Source: Rhodoplanes tepidamans
GTDB taxonomy: Bacteria; Pseudomonadota; Alphaproteobacteria; Rhizobiales; Xanthobacteraceae
DNA: 64,000 nt
Direction of reading: 5' to 3'
Assembly: GCF_030813915.1 (NCBI RefSeq)
Contig: NZ_JAUSUJ010000013.1
Location: 124,001-188,000 of the forward strand
Numbering within the stretch: position 1 is the stretch's first letter; every line of letters starts with the position of its first letter. This document shows, in pieces, positions 1-8,109 of this stretch. Position numbers and translations under genes: made by a program. The notes beneath the pieces were generated by a model, which searched no databases, was not told the origin of the DNA, and worked only from the letters and a program-made list of their open reading frames with translations.

Positions 1-58
1 TCTAGGGGACGCCCGCGCGCACCGTCAACGCGGGCCGCGGCCGGCCGGGCGCGCCGCC

Positions 59-601
59 TCACCCCGGCAGCAGCCGGTCGACGGCGGCGCGGCAGTCGCC
101 GCAGATGCCGTAGCTCACCGCGATCGGCACCTCGGGCAGCTCGCCAAGGGTGGCCGGCTCGCGCCAGACGCCGTCGCGCAGCAGGCGGTTGCAGCTCGAG
201 CAGCGGAACAGCATGCGGCCACGCGGCAGCCCGCTCGCCGAGAAGTTCAGCGGCAGCCGGAACGGCAGCGGGACGGTGCGCAGCTGCCGGTAGGCGATCA
301 GCACCCCCTCGCCGGGCTCGGCCCGCAGGGTCATCTCCATGTGGCGCTCGCGGTCGGGCGAATCGCAGCGGAACGGCAGCACCACCGGGTCCTCGCGGCG
401 CCGCACCCGCCACAGCACCGTGTCGAGCAGCGCACGGGTCGGCTCGCCGGTCACGTGGACGAGCAGGTCGGTGCCGAGCACCCGGGCGACCGTCGCGCTC
501 GCGCCGTCGTTGCCGAGCGCGAAGGCGTCCCACGCACCGCCGACCCCGACGATCCGGTTGCGCCTGTCGAGCCGGCAGTAGAGCTCCTCCGGTGCCGTCA
601 C
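59..601 (-). CDS. PAS-like protein with C-terminal zinc ribbon, function unknown
   Basis: I do not recognise a named family. The GTG start at 601 is preferred because GGGAGGAG lies about 7 nt upstream; an ATG at 712 would add an Arg-rich, low-complexity stretch. The 180-residue product begins with a PAS-like segment (the 'YCRLDRRNRIVGVGG' region looks like a PAS entry strand). It ends with two Cys pairs, C134-x2-C137 and C167-x2-C170, which would form a zinc ribbon. There is no signal peptide or membrane segment, so it should be cytoplasmic. It is divergent from modBC. A sensory or regulatory role is a guess from the fold alone. Confidence 0.6.
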   Translation of the reverse strand: MTAPEELYCRLDRRNRIVGVGGAWDAFALGNDGASATVARVLGTDLLVHVTGEPTRALLDTVLWRVRRREDPVVLPFRCDSPDRERHMEMTLRAEPGEGVLIAYRQLRTVPLPFRLPLNFSASGLPRGRMLFRCSSCNRLLRDGVWREPATLGELPEVPIAVSYGICGDCRAAVDRLLPG

Positions 602-795
602 GCCCTTCTCCTCCCGGCCGCGCCCCCGCGACCGGCGCCGACTGTCGCCGCGCCGCTCCGGGCGCGCAACCCCGATATCGACCGGAGTCGGCCGCGGCCC
701 CGGGCTTGGCATCGGCGGGCCCGCCCCGCTATATTCGCGACGCTACAGCACGACACGCGCGTCCGGACCGACGGACGCGCAGGAGGCGGCCGGGA
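602..795. promoter_or_regulatory. divergent intergenic region upstream of modBC
   Basis: This region separates the PAS-like gene from the modB leader ORF and must hold both promoters. CGCTATAT at 727-734 resembles one half of a ModE/MoeE molybdate-response site (CGNTATAT core), and the same TATATT could serve as a -10 box. A matching right half-site is not visible, so molybdate control is only a suggestion. Confidence 0.25.
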
Positions 796-861
796 ATGCG
801 GACGACGGACAGCGGCGGGACCGTGATCGAGGCCGAGATCGGGGCCTTCCGGCGGCCATGA
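796..861 (+). CDS. 21-codon leader-like ORF translationally coupled to modB
   Basis: An ATG at 796 follows a consensus AGGAGG (781-786) by 9 nt. The frame runs 21 codons and its TGA (859-861) overlaps the modB ATG (858-860) in an ATGA junction. modB has no convincing ribosome-binding site of its own, so this short ORF may deliver ribosomes to it. The peptide has no recognisable domain. It could be a leader peptide, a remnant of a lost upstream gene such as modA, or a chance ORF. Confidence 0.4.
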   Translation: MRTTDSGGTVIEAEIGAFRRP

Positions 862-1556
862 TGGACCTGACCCCCGAGGAGCTCACCGCCGTCCACCTGT
901 CGCTGCGCATCGCCATCGTCGCGACCCTGGCGAGCCTGCCGTTCGGCATCTTCGTCGCCTATGCGCTGGCCCGCTGGCGCTTCCCCGGCAAGGTGCTGCT
1001 CGACGGCCTCGTCCACCTGCCGCTGGTGCTGCCGCCGGTCGTCACCGGGTACGTGCTGCTGCTGCTGTTCGGCCGGCGCGGGCCGATCGGCGCCTTCCTG
1101 GCGGAGAACTTCGGCATCGTCTTCTCGTTCCGCTGGACCGGCGCGGCGCTCGCCTGCGGCGTGATGGGCTTCCCGCTGATGGTGCGGGCGATCCGGCTGT
1201 CGATCGAGGCGATCGACCGCCGGCTGGAGGACGCCGCCGGCACGCTCGGCGCCAGCCGGCCCTTCACCTTCGTCCTCGTCACCCTGCCGCTCGCCCTGCC
1301 CGGCCTGATGGTCGGCTCGATCCTGTGCTTCGCCAAGGCGCTCGGCGAGTTCGGCGCGACCATCACGTTCGTCTCCAACATCCCGGGCGAGACGCAGACC
1401 ATCTCGGCGGCGATCTACACCTTCACGCAGACCCCGGACGGCGACGCCGCGGCGCTGCGCCTCACCATCGTGTCGATCGTCATCGCGCTCGGCGCCCTGG
1501 TGGTCTCCGAGGCCGTGCAGCGCTTCGCCAACCGCAAGCTGGCGCAGTTCGAATGA
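858..1556 (+). CDS. modB: molybdate ABC transporter permease ModB
   Basis: Inner-membrane permease subunit of the molybdate importer. The 232-residue protein has the usual ModB length, about five hydrophobic segments, and the family's cytoplasmic EAA-type loop ('DAAGTLGASRPFTFVLVTLP', residues about 130-150) that docks on the ATPase. The ending 'FGATITFVSNIPGETQTI' is characteristic of ModB. No in-frame start exists upstream before the leader ORF, so ATG 858 is the likely start. It overlaps modC by an ATGA junction, so the two are co-translated. No modA binding-protein gene lies next to it in the window. Confidence 0.95.
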   Translation: MMDLTPEELTAVHLSLRIAIVATLASLPFGIFVAYALARWRFPGKVLLDGLVHLPLVLPPVVTGYVLLLLFGRRGPIGAFLAENFGIVFSFRWTGAALACGVMGFPLMVRAIRLSIEAIDRRLEDAAGTLGASRPFTFVLVTLPLALPGLMVGSILCFAKALGEFGATITFVSNIPGETQTISAAIYTFTQTPDGDAAALRLTIVSIVIALGALVVSEAVQRFANRKLAQFE

Positions 1557-2662
1557 TCCGGGTCGCGGTCGGCAAGACGCTCGGGGCCTTCGCGCTCGAC
1601 ATCGCCTTCGAGAGCGACGGCGGCGTGATCGCGCTGTTCGGCCCGTCGGGCTCCGGCAAGAGCGCCACCATCGGCCTGATCGCCGGGCTGACGCGGCCCG
1701 ACCGCGGCGTGATCGCGCTCGACGGCCGGGCCCTCGTCGACACCGCGGCCGGCACCTTCGTGCCGCCGCACGCCCGCCGCATCGGCCTCGTGTTCCAGGA
1801 CGCGCAGCTGTTCCCGCATCTCAGCGTGAAGCACAATCTCCTGTTCGGCCGCTGGTTCGCGCCCAAGGCGGAGCGGCGCATCGCGCTCGAGCCGGTGGTC
1901 GACACGCTGGGCATCGGCCATCTGCTCGACCGCCGGCCGGGCCGCCTCTCCGGCGGCGAGAAGCAGCGCGTCGCCATCGGCCGGGCGCTGGTGTCGTCGC
2001 CGCGGCTCCTCCTGATGGACGAGCCGCTCGCCGCCCTCGACGCCGAGCGCAAGCAGGAGATCCTGCCGCTGATCGAGCGGCTGCGCGACGAGTTCGGCAT
2101 CCCGATCGTCTACGTGTCGCACGCCGTCGAGGAGGTGGCGCGCCTCGCCGCCCGGGTGGTCGTGCTGGCGCACGGGCGGGTGGCGGCCGCCGGCAGCGTC
2201 GAGGACGTGTTCGGCGGCAGCGTCGCCCAGGCGGGCGAAAGCCGGTTCCGCCGCGCCTCCTTCGTCACCGCCCGGGTCGCCGGCCACGACGAGACGTGGG
2301 GCCTGACCGAGCTCGCGCATTCCGCCGGCACCATCTGGCTCGCCGGCCGGGCCGGGCCGCCCGGCCGCGACTGCCGGGTGGTGATCCGGGCGACCGACGT
2401 GACGCTCGCGACCGAGCGGCCGAGCGGCCTGAGCGTCCGCACGGTTCTGCACGGCACCATCGCCCGCATCGAGGCCGACGCGGGCCCGCTCGCCAGCATC
2501 GTGGTCGATCTCGACGGCCACGGGCACGTGCTCGCCTCCGCCACCCGCAAGGCGCTCGACGAGCTCCGGCTCGCGCCCGGCCATCCGGTCTTCGCGCTGA
2601 TCAAGACCGTGGCGCTCGACGAGCAGTCGGTCGCCCTCGCCCCCGCCTCCGCCCCCGCCTGA
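1553..2662 (+). CDS. modC: molybdate ABC transporter ATP-binding protein ModC
   Basis: ATPase subunit of the molybdate importer, 369 residues. Walker A is GPSGSGKS (30-37), the ABC signature is LSGGEKQ (132-138), Walker B is LLLMDEP (152-158), and the H-loop His is in 'VYVSHAVEEVARLA'. The C-terminal part (from about residue 290) is the TOBE/Mop oxyanion-binding domain typical of ModC. The ATG at 1553 overlaps the modB stop, which fixes the start; a longer in-frame extension upstream is only the antisense-like read of modB. Together with modB it forms the membrane part of a transporter supplying molybdenum cofactor enzymes; moaA lies 47 kb away in the window. Confidence 0.96.
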   Translation: MIRVAVGKTLGAFALDIAFESDGGVIALFGPSGSGKSATIGLIAGLTRPDRGVIALDGRALVDTAAGTFVPPHARRIGLVFQDAQLFPHLSVKHNLLFGRWFAPKAERRIALEPVVDTLGIGHLLDRRPGRLSGGEKQRVAIGRALVSSPRLLLMDEPLAALDAERKQEILPLIERLRDEFGIPIVYVSHAVEEVARLAARVVVLAHGRVAAAGSVEDVFGGSVAQAGESRFRRASFVTARVAGHDETWGLTELAHSAGTIWLAGRAGPPGRDCRVVIRATDVTLATERPSGLSVRTVLHGTIARIEADAGPLASIVVDLDGHGHVLASATRKALDELRLAPGHPVFALIKTVALDEQSVALAPASAPA

Positions 2663-2869
2663 CGATGCCGCGCCCGCGCACGGCCTTGTGATCCGCCGCA
2701 CGAACCCGCCGCCCGCCTGGCGCGACCAATCGAGGCGCGGCGGCCGATCCCGGCCGCCGTCGTCCGACCGGAACCGGAACGCCGGACGCCTCTTCGCATT
2801 GGTCCGGTGTCGCACGGGCAGGCAGGCGGGTGCCGCCGCGCCGTGTGGGGCAACGCGCAGGAGATCATC

Positions 2870-3331
2870 ATGCCGTTCATGACGACCAAGACGGCCGCGG
2901 CCCTCGCTCTGGCGGGCGCGCTCGCGGTGACCTCGTCCGCCGCCGAGGCCCGCAAGGGCCGCTTCCTCGCCGCCGCCGGCGTCGGGCTGGCGGCCGGCGC
3001 CATCATCGGCGCCGCCGCGGCGAGCTCCAGCCGCAGCTATTACGGCGGTTACTATGGCGGCGGCTACTATGGCGGCCCCGGATACGCCTACGCGCCCGGA
3101 TACGCCTACGGCCCGACCTACAGCTATTCGTCGTGGGGCTACGGCCCGAGCTACGGCTACGCGCCCGGCTGGGGCGGCGGCTACGCCTACAGCCCGGGAT
3201 ACAGCGGCTACGCCTACGCGCCCGGCTACCGCAGCGTCGGCTGGGGCGGCGGCTGGGGCAACACGTGGGGCTGGGGCCGCAGCAACTGCCCGGTGCGCGG
3301 CGCCTACCGGCCCGACTACAGCCAGTGCTGA
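2870..3331 (+). CDS. secreted Gly/Tyr-rich low-complexity protein
   Basis: The 153-residue product begins with a Sec signal peptide (residues 1 to about 26, ending 'SSAAEA'), then a short hydrophobic Ala/Gly segment. The rest is Gly-Tyr repeats of the types YYGG and GYAYAPG, ending with two cysteines ('NCPVRGAYRPDYSQC'). The start at 2870 has GCAGGAG just upstream and gives a clean signal peptide. Similar small Gly/Tyr-rich exported proteins are common and uncharacterised in Hyphomicrobiales. The gene stands alone and is closed by a strong terminator. Confidence 0.8.
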   Translation: MPFMTTKTAAALALAGALAVTSSAAEARKGRFLAAAGVGLAAGAIIGAAAASSSRSYYGGYYGGGYYGGPGYAYAPGYAYGPTYSYSSWGYGPSYGYAPGWGGGYAYSPGYSGYAYAPGYRSVGWGGGWGNTWGWGRSNCPVRGAYRPDYSQC

Positions 3332-3345
3332 TCACGTGACGTGAT
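3331..3345. repeat. 15-bp perfect palindrome at a stop codon
   Basis: ATCACG-TGA-CGTGAT is a 6-bp inverted repeat with a 3-nt centre. It begins at the last base of the Gly/Tyr-rich gene and sits just before its terminator. It may be a protein-binding site or part of the 3' end structure of that mRNA. Confidence 0.35.
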
Positions 3346-3350
3346 CTCGA

Positions 3351-3375
3351 GGGCGGGCGGAAGCCCGCCCTTTTT
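3351..3375 (+). terminator. Rho-independent terminator
   Basis: GGGCGGGC, a GGAA loop and GCCCGCCC form a perfect 8-bp GC stem followed by TTTTT. It lies 20 nt after the Gly/Tyr-rich gene and before the convergent gamma-glutamyltransferase-family gene. Confidence 0.9.
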
Positions 3376-3408
3376 CCGCGCGACCGGATCGTCGCGGACG
3401 GCGGCCGG

Positions 3409-5196
3409 TCAGCGGCCGATCGCGTAGGCCTGCATCAGCCGCGGCGTCGCCGCGGCCGTGATCATGCCGTCGCGCCGCGCCACCGCGCAGACGCGGCCGA
3501 GCGACCACGGCCCCTCCACCTTCAGGTCGTGCCCGCGCGCCCGCAGCGCCGCGAGCGTCGCCTCGCCGAACCGCTCCTCGATCAGCAGCCGGTTGGGCTC
3601 GATGGTGCGCGGATAGAACGACTGCGGGAAGTGCCGGCAGGTGAACAGCGGCGCGTCGATCGCCGCCTGCAGGTCGAGCCCGTGCACCAGGTGCCGCAGC
3701 AGCACCGCCGCGACCCACTGGTCCTGCTGGTCGCCGCCCGGCGTGCCGATGGCGAGGCAGGCCTCGCCGTCGCGGGTGACCAGCGTCGGCGTCAGCGTGG
3801 TGCGCGGCCGCGCCCCGGGCCGCACCGTCGACGGATGCCCGGGCTCCAGCCACCCCATCTGGCCGCGCGTGGTGATCGGGAAGCCGATCCCCGGCACCAC
3901 CGGCGAGCTCTGCAGCCAGCCCCCCGACGGTGTCGCCGAGATCATGTTGCCGAAGCGGTCGACCACGTCGAGATGCACGGTGTCGCCCCACTCGACCGGC
4001 AGCGGCGGAAAGGTCGGCTCGCCGTGGCCGAGGCCGACCGGCGTCTCGCGCCCCGCCATGGCCAGCACCCGCGCCATGCGCTCGGCGGCGCCGGCCAAGT
4101 CGCCCGGCCGCAACGCGGTCGAGGCGGTCTCGCCGATCAGCGCGCGGCGCGCCGCCGCGTAGTCGTCGGACAGCAGCGTGTCGAGCGGCACGTCGACGAC
4201 GTCGGGATCGCCGTAGAAGACCTCGCGGTCCGCATAGGCGAGCTTCATGCTCTCGACCACGACATGGACGAAGTCGGGCCCGGCCGGATCCATGGCGGCG
4301 AGGTCGAAGCCGTCGAGCAGCGCCAGCGTCTCCAGCATCACCGGCCCCTGCCCCCACGGCCCGGTCTTGTGCACCTCGACCTCGCCGAAGCGGCGCGACA
4401 CGGTCGGCTCGACGCGGGCGCTGTAGCGGGCGAGATCGTCGCCGGTCAGCAGGCCGCGGTTGCGGCGGCCGGTCGAGTCCATCAGCGCCGCGGTCGCGTA
4501 GAAGCGGTCGATCGCCTCGGCGACGAAGCCGCGATAGAACGCGTCGCGGGCGCGCTCGATCTGGGCGACGCGGTCGCGCCCCGCCGCCTCCGCCTCGGCG
4601 ACGATGCGCCTGTAGGTCGCGGCGATCGCCGGCGTCCGCATCAGCGCGCGCGGCCGCGGCACCTCACCGCCCGGCAGCCACACGGCCGCCGAGGTCGGCC
4701 ACTCGGCCTTGAAGAAGTCCCGCGCCGCGTAGATCGACGACGCCACCCGCGGCAGCACCGGGAAGCCGGTCTCGGCATAGCCGATCGCCGCCGCCAGCAC
4801 GTCGGCGACCGTCCAGGTGCCGTAGTCGCGCAGGAGCAGCATCCAGGCGTCGAACGACCCCGGCACCACGGACGGCAGCAGGCCGGTGCCCGGCACCTGG
4901 GCGAGGCCGAGCGCTCCGAACGCCTCGCGCGTCGCCGCCGCGGGATACGGCCCCTGGCCGCAGATCACCACCGGGGCCGGCGCGTCGTGCGCCTTCAGGA
5001 TGATCGGCAGGTCGCCGCCGGGGCCGACCAGATGCGGCTCGACGATCTGCAACACGAAGCCGGCAGCGGCCGCGGCATCGAAGGCGTTGCCGCCGCGCTC
5101 CAGCACCGACATGCCGACCGCGCTGGCGATCCAGTGGGTGGTGGCGATCGCACCGAAGGTGCCGCGGATCTCAGGACGGGTCGTGAAGGTGTGCAT
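3409..5196 (-). CDS. gamma-glutamyltransferase (Ntn-hydrolase) family protein
   Basis: The 595-residue protein matches the gamma-glutamyltranspeptidase family over its length. It has the N-terminal 'HWIASAVGMSVLERGGNAFD' block, the 'GPGGD' loop, and the autoprocessing site at 'GDTVHLDVVDR', where Thr406 would become the N-terminal nucleophile of the small subunit. The later 'TPGGDQQDQW' block is the usual second-subunit motif. No signal peptide is seen, so it is probably cytoplasmic, unlike classical periplasmic GGT. The natural substrate cannot be read; such homologues include acylases and glutathione hydrolases. It is divergent from a TctC gene. A start at 5403 would add 69 unlikely residues. 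Confidence 0.85.
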   Translation of the reverse strand: MHTFTTRPEIRGTFGAIATTHWIASAVGMSVLERGGNAFDAAAAAGFVLQIVEPHLVGPGGDLPIILKAHDAPAPVVICGQGPYPAAATREAFGALGLAQVPGTGLLPSVVPGSFDAWMLLLRDYGTWTVADVLAAAIGYAETGFPVLPRVASSIYAARDFFKAEWPTSAAVWLPGGEVPRPRALMRTPAIAATYRRIVAEAEAAGRDRVAQIERARDAFYRGFVAEAIDRFYATAALMDSTGRRNRGLLTGDDLARYSARVEPTVSRRFGEVEVHKTGPWGQGPVMLETLALLDGFDLAAMDPAGPDFVHVVVESMKLAYADREVFYGDPDVVDVPLDTLLSDDYAAARRALIGETASTALRPGDLAGAAERMARVLAMAGRETPVGLGHGEPTFPPLPVEWGDTVHLDVVDRFGNMISATPSGGWLQSSPVVPGIGFPITTRGQMGWLEPGHPSTVRPGARPRTTLTPTLVTRDGEACLAIGTPGGDQQDQWVAAVLLRHLVHGLDLQAAIDAPLFTCRHFPQSFYPRTIEPNRLLIEERFGEATLAALRARGHDLKVEGPWSLGRVCAVARRDGMITAAATPRLMQAYAIGR

Positions 5197-5438
5197 GACG
5201 GCTCGCAGGCGAGGAGGACGGCGCACCGAACCGTGCACGCCATGCGTTGTCAAACACGCGATCGCGGCGCCTGCGCCGGGCACACGCCTGGGCTGCGCGG
5301 CCGGCGCGTCACGCCGATCGCTGCGATTGACCTGCGTCGAAAACCCGCGATAGTCGGCCGCTTTCCACGAGCCATCGCGGCGTCCTCGTGTCAGCCGGAA
5401 CACCGGGCCGCAAGCATCGCTCCGACCCGGTGACCCGC

Positions 5439-6434
5439 ATGACCGCCTGTCCGACCCCCACCCGCCGCTCCGTTCTCGCCGGCCTCGCCGGTGTCGCCGG
5501 CGCCGCCGGCCTGGCCGCCGCCCCGGCGCGGGCCCAGACCTGGCCGGAGCGGCCGATCAGCCTGGTCGTGCCGTTCGCGCCCGGCGGCTCGACCGACATC
5601 CTGGCCCGCATCGTGTCGGATCACCTGCGCCAGTCGCTCGGCCAGCCGGTCGTCATCGAGAACCGCACCGGGGCGTCGGGCAATGTCGGCGCCGCCTTCG
5701 TGGCGCGCGCCGCGCCGGACGGCCACACGATCCTGTTCAACACGATGAGCGTGCACACCATGAACCACGCGCTCTTCGCCTCCATGCCGTTCGACGGCGT
5801 GAAGGACTTCGCGCCGATCGGCCTGCTCGCCTACGTCACCAACACCGTGGTGGTGCATCCCTCGGTGCCGGCGACGACCATTCCCGAGCTGATCGCCTAC
5901 GCCAAGGCCAATCCCGGCAAGGTCACCTACGCCTCGGCCGGCTACGGCTCGACCAACCACCTCTCGGCGGCGCTGTTCGAGAAGATGGCCGGCGTCGAGA
6001 TGCTGCACGTGCCCTATCGGGGCGGCGCGCCCGCCGTGGTCGACACGGTGGCGGGCCAGACGCAGGTCTTCTTCACGGCCGGCACCCAGAGCCTGGAGCA
6101 CGTGAAGGTCGGCAAGCTGCGGCTGCTCGCCGTCACCGAGGCGCGGCGCTCGGCGCTGCTGCCGGACGTGCCGACCGTCGCCGAGACGCTGCCCGGCTAC
6201 GAGATGTCGGTGTGGTACGGCGCCTACGGCCCGGCCGGCATGTCCTCCTCGGTGGTCTCCCAGCTCAATGCCGAGCTCGGCCGGATCCTGTTCCTGCCCG
6301 ACGTGAGGAAGCGGATGGAGGACCTCGCCGTCGAGGTGGCCCGCTCGACCCCCGACGAGCTCGGCGCCATGACGGTCGCCGACGCCGACAAGTGGGGCCG
6401 GACCATCCGCGAGCTCGGCATCAAGCTGCAGTGA
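5439..6434 (+). CDS. TctC/Bug-family extracytoplasmic solute-binding protein
   Basis: Periplasmic binding protein of the tripartite tricarboxylate transporter type, 331 residues. The N-terminus has a Tat-like 'TRRSVLAGLAGVAG' signal ending near 'APARAQ'. It is followed by the family hallmarks 'ITLVVPFAPGG'-type entry ('ISLVVPFAPGGSTD'), 'NRTGASGNVGA' and 'HVPYRGGAPAVVD'. No TctA or TctB gene is beside it, so it is an orphan receptor like many Bug proteins. The ligand, probably a carboxylate, is unknown. The start is ambiguous: GTG 5430 or an ATG at 5388 are alternatives. The divergent gamma-glutamyltransferase-family gene may be functionally linked. Confidence 0.88.
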   Translation: MTACPTPTRRSVLAGLAGVAGAAGLAAAPARAQTWPERPISLVVPFAPGGSTDILARIVSDHLRQSLGQPVVIENRTGASGNVGAAFVARAAPDGHTILFNTMSVHTMNHALFASMPFDGVKDFAPIGLLAYVTNTVVVHPSVPATTIPELIAYAKANPGKVTYASAGYGSTNHLSAALFEKMAGVEMLHVPYRGGAPAVVDTVAGQTQVFFTAGTQSLEHVKVGKLRLLAVTEARRSALLPDVPTVAETLPGYEMSVWYGAYGPAGMSSSVVSQLNAELGRILFLPDVRKRMEDLAVEVARSTPDELGAMTVADADKWGRTIRELGIKLQ

Positions 6435-6446
6435 GACGCGGCCCGG

Positions 6447-6479
6447 CCGGACGGGCGGCCGCGGCGGCCGCCCGTCCGG
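6447..6479. terminator. bidirectional terminator-like hairpin
   Basis: A perfect 14-bp inverted repeat (CCGGACGGGCGGCC and its complement) with a 5-nt loop fills the gap between the convergent TctC and ybgE genes. It has no T-tract on either side, so termination efficiency is uncertain. Confidence 0.6.
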
Positions 6480-6488
6480 CACCGCCGG

Positions 6489-6809
6489 CTAGAGCGGCAT
6501 CAGCCGGACCACGGCGGCCGCCAGCGCCAGCAGGCTGACCGGCAGCGACAGCCCGAGGCGGCCGACGAGATTGCGCGGCACGAAGCCGGTGCCGCGCACG
6601 AAGCCGGCGCTCATCGCCACGAACAGCAGCGCCGCGGCGAGCATGTCGGGGGCGCCGTCCGGCCGCGTCACGGCGCGCGGATAGATGGTCACGGTGACGG
6701 CGACGCCGATCCCGATCAGCAGCGCCGGGACGCTCCACCCCGGACCCGGCCGAGCGCCGGGCCGCTCCGGCACGAACGCCGTGGCCGCGTCAGGCATACT
6801 GTCCGGCAT
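6489..6809 (-). CDS. ybgE: cyd operon YbgE-family small membrane protein
   Basis: A 106-residue protein with three hydrophobic segments (about residues 27-45, 57-75 and 84-103), placed last in the cytochrome bd operon as ybgE (cydE) is in other proteobacteria. The ATG at 6809 has GGGAGG about 9 nt upstream and lies inside the end of cydX, so the two genes overlap by 20 nt. A second ATG at 6797 would shorten the overlap. Its role in the oxidase is not established. Confidence 0.7.
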   Translation of the reverse strand: MPDSMPDAATAFVPERPGARPGPGWSVPALLIGIGVAVTVTIYPRAVTRPDGAPDMLAAALLFVAMSAGFVRGTGFVPRNLVGRLGLSLPVSLLALAAAVVRLMPL

Positions 6810-6939
6810 CGATCGTCCCGCCTCCCTGCTGCCCGCCGCAGATCGTCACGCGGTCCTCCTGCGCCTCGTGCCACATGGCGTTGAGGATCGACAGCAGCAC
6901 CGCGAAGCCGATGCCGAGCACCCATGCGAAGTACCACAT
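6790..6939 (-). CDS. cydX: cytochrome bd oxidase small subunit CydX
   Basis: A 49-residue single-pass protein read directly from the minus strand between cydB and ybgE. It begins 'MWYFAWVLGIGFAV', then 'LNAMWHEAQED', which is the CydX/YbgT signature. CydX packs against CydA and stabilises the haem centres of the bd oxidase. The C-terminal tail after the conserved block (residues 31-49) is longer than in E. coli CydX (37 aa) and is Gly/Gln-rich. It lies 12 nt after cydB. Confidence 0.93.
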   Translation of the reverse strand: MWYFAWVLGIGFAVLLSILNAMWHEAQEDRVTICGGQQGGGTIDAGQYA

Positions 6940-6951
6940 CGCTCGCTCCCC

Positions 6952-8091
6952 TCAGTAGGCCGAATGGCTGTGCTCGCGGACATAGGCCGCCGTCACCTTG
7001 CCGGCCATCACGCGATAGGCCCAGCTGGTGTAGACGACCACCAGCGGCATGAAGATCAAGGTGGCCCAGAACATGATGCCGAGGGTCAGGTGGCTGGAGA
7101 CGCTGTCCCACGCGGTCAGCGACGACCCCGGATGGGTCGACGACGGCATCACGAACGGGAACATCGACACGCCCGGCGTGGCGATGATGCCGGCGATGCC
7201 GAACGACGAGGCCACGAACGCCGTCAGGGTCCGGCCGCGCCACGCCAGCAGCATCCCGAGCAGCACGCCCGCATAGCCGAGCACCGGGGCCAGCAGCATC
7301 CACGTGTGGCGGCCGTAGTTCGCGAGCCACGCGCCCGGCGCGCGCACCACCGTCTTGGCGAGCGGATTGGCCGGCCCGGCCGGATCGATCGCCGAGCCGA
7401 TGGCGTAGCCGGGCACGTCCGCCCACAGCCAGACGCCCGCCGCCGTGAAGCCGACCAGCACGACCGTGCCGGCGCCGAGCACGGCGAGGCGGGCGCGCGC
7501 CTGGATGTCGCCCTCGGTCCGGTGCATCAGGTAGATGCCGCCGTGGAACGTGATCATGGCGCTCGACACCACGCCGCAGAGCAGCGCGAACGGGTTGAGC
7601 AGCGCCCAGAACGATCCCGTGTAGTAGGGGACGAGATTGGCGTCGAAGTGGAACGGCACGCCCTGCAGCAGATTGCCGAACGCGACGCCGAAGATCAGCG
7701 GCGGCACGGCGCCGCCGACGAACAGCCCCCAGTCCCAGGTGGAGCGCCACCGCGGATCGGCGATCTTGCTGCGGTAGTCGAAGCCGACCGGGCGGAAGAA
7801 CAGGGCCCACAGCACCGCCAGCATGGCCCAGTAGAAGCCCGAGAAGGCGGTGGCGTAGACCAGCGGCCAGGCCGCGAAGATGGCGCCGCCGCCGGTGATG
7901 AACCACACCTGGTTGCCGTCCCAGTGCGGCCCCACGGTGTTGATGACGACCCGCCGCTCGGTGTCGTCGCGGCCGACGAAGGGCAGCAGCGTGCCGACCC
8001 CCATGTCGTGGCCGTCCATCACGGCGAAGCCGATCAGCAGCACGCCGACCAGCAGCCACCAGACGATCTTCAGGGTTTCGTAGTCGAGCAT
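6952..8091 (-). CDS. cydB: cytochrome bd ubiquinol oxidase subunit II
   Basis: Integral membrane subunit of the high-affinity quinol oxidase, 379 residues, the usual CydB length. The N-terminus 'DYETLKIVWWLLVGVLLIGF' and the block 'GPHWDGNQVWFITGGGA' closely follow E. coli CydB. It has about eight to nine membrane segments. It lies 18 nt downstream of cydA and is clearly in the same operon. With CydA it reduces oxygen to water using quinol and builds proton-motive force at low oxygen. The cydCD assembly exporter is not in the window. Confidence 0.97.
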   Translation of the reverse strand: MLDYETLKIVWWLLVGVLLIGFAVMDGHDMGVGTLLPFVGRDDTERRVVINTVGPHWDGNQVWFITGGGAIFAAWPLVYATAFSGFYWAMLAVLWALFFRPVGFDYRSKIADPRWRSTWDWGLFVGGAVPPLIFGVAFGNLLQGVPFHFDANLVPYYTGSFWALLNPFALLCGVVSSAMITFHGGIYLMHRTEGDIQARARLAVLGAGTVVLVGFTAAGVWLWADVPGYAIGSAIDPAGPANPLAKTVVRAPGAWLANYGRHTWMLLAPVLGYAGVLLGMLLAWRGRTLTAFVASSFGIAGIIATPGVSMFPFVMPSSTHPGSSLTAWDSVSSHLTLGIMFWATLIFMPLVVVYTSWAYRVMAGKVTAAYVREHSHSAY

Positions 8092-8109
8092 GATCGCGTT
8101 TCCGGTTGG

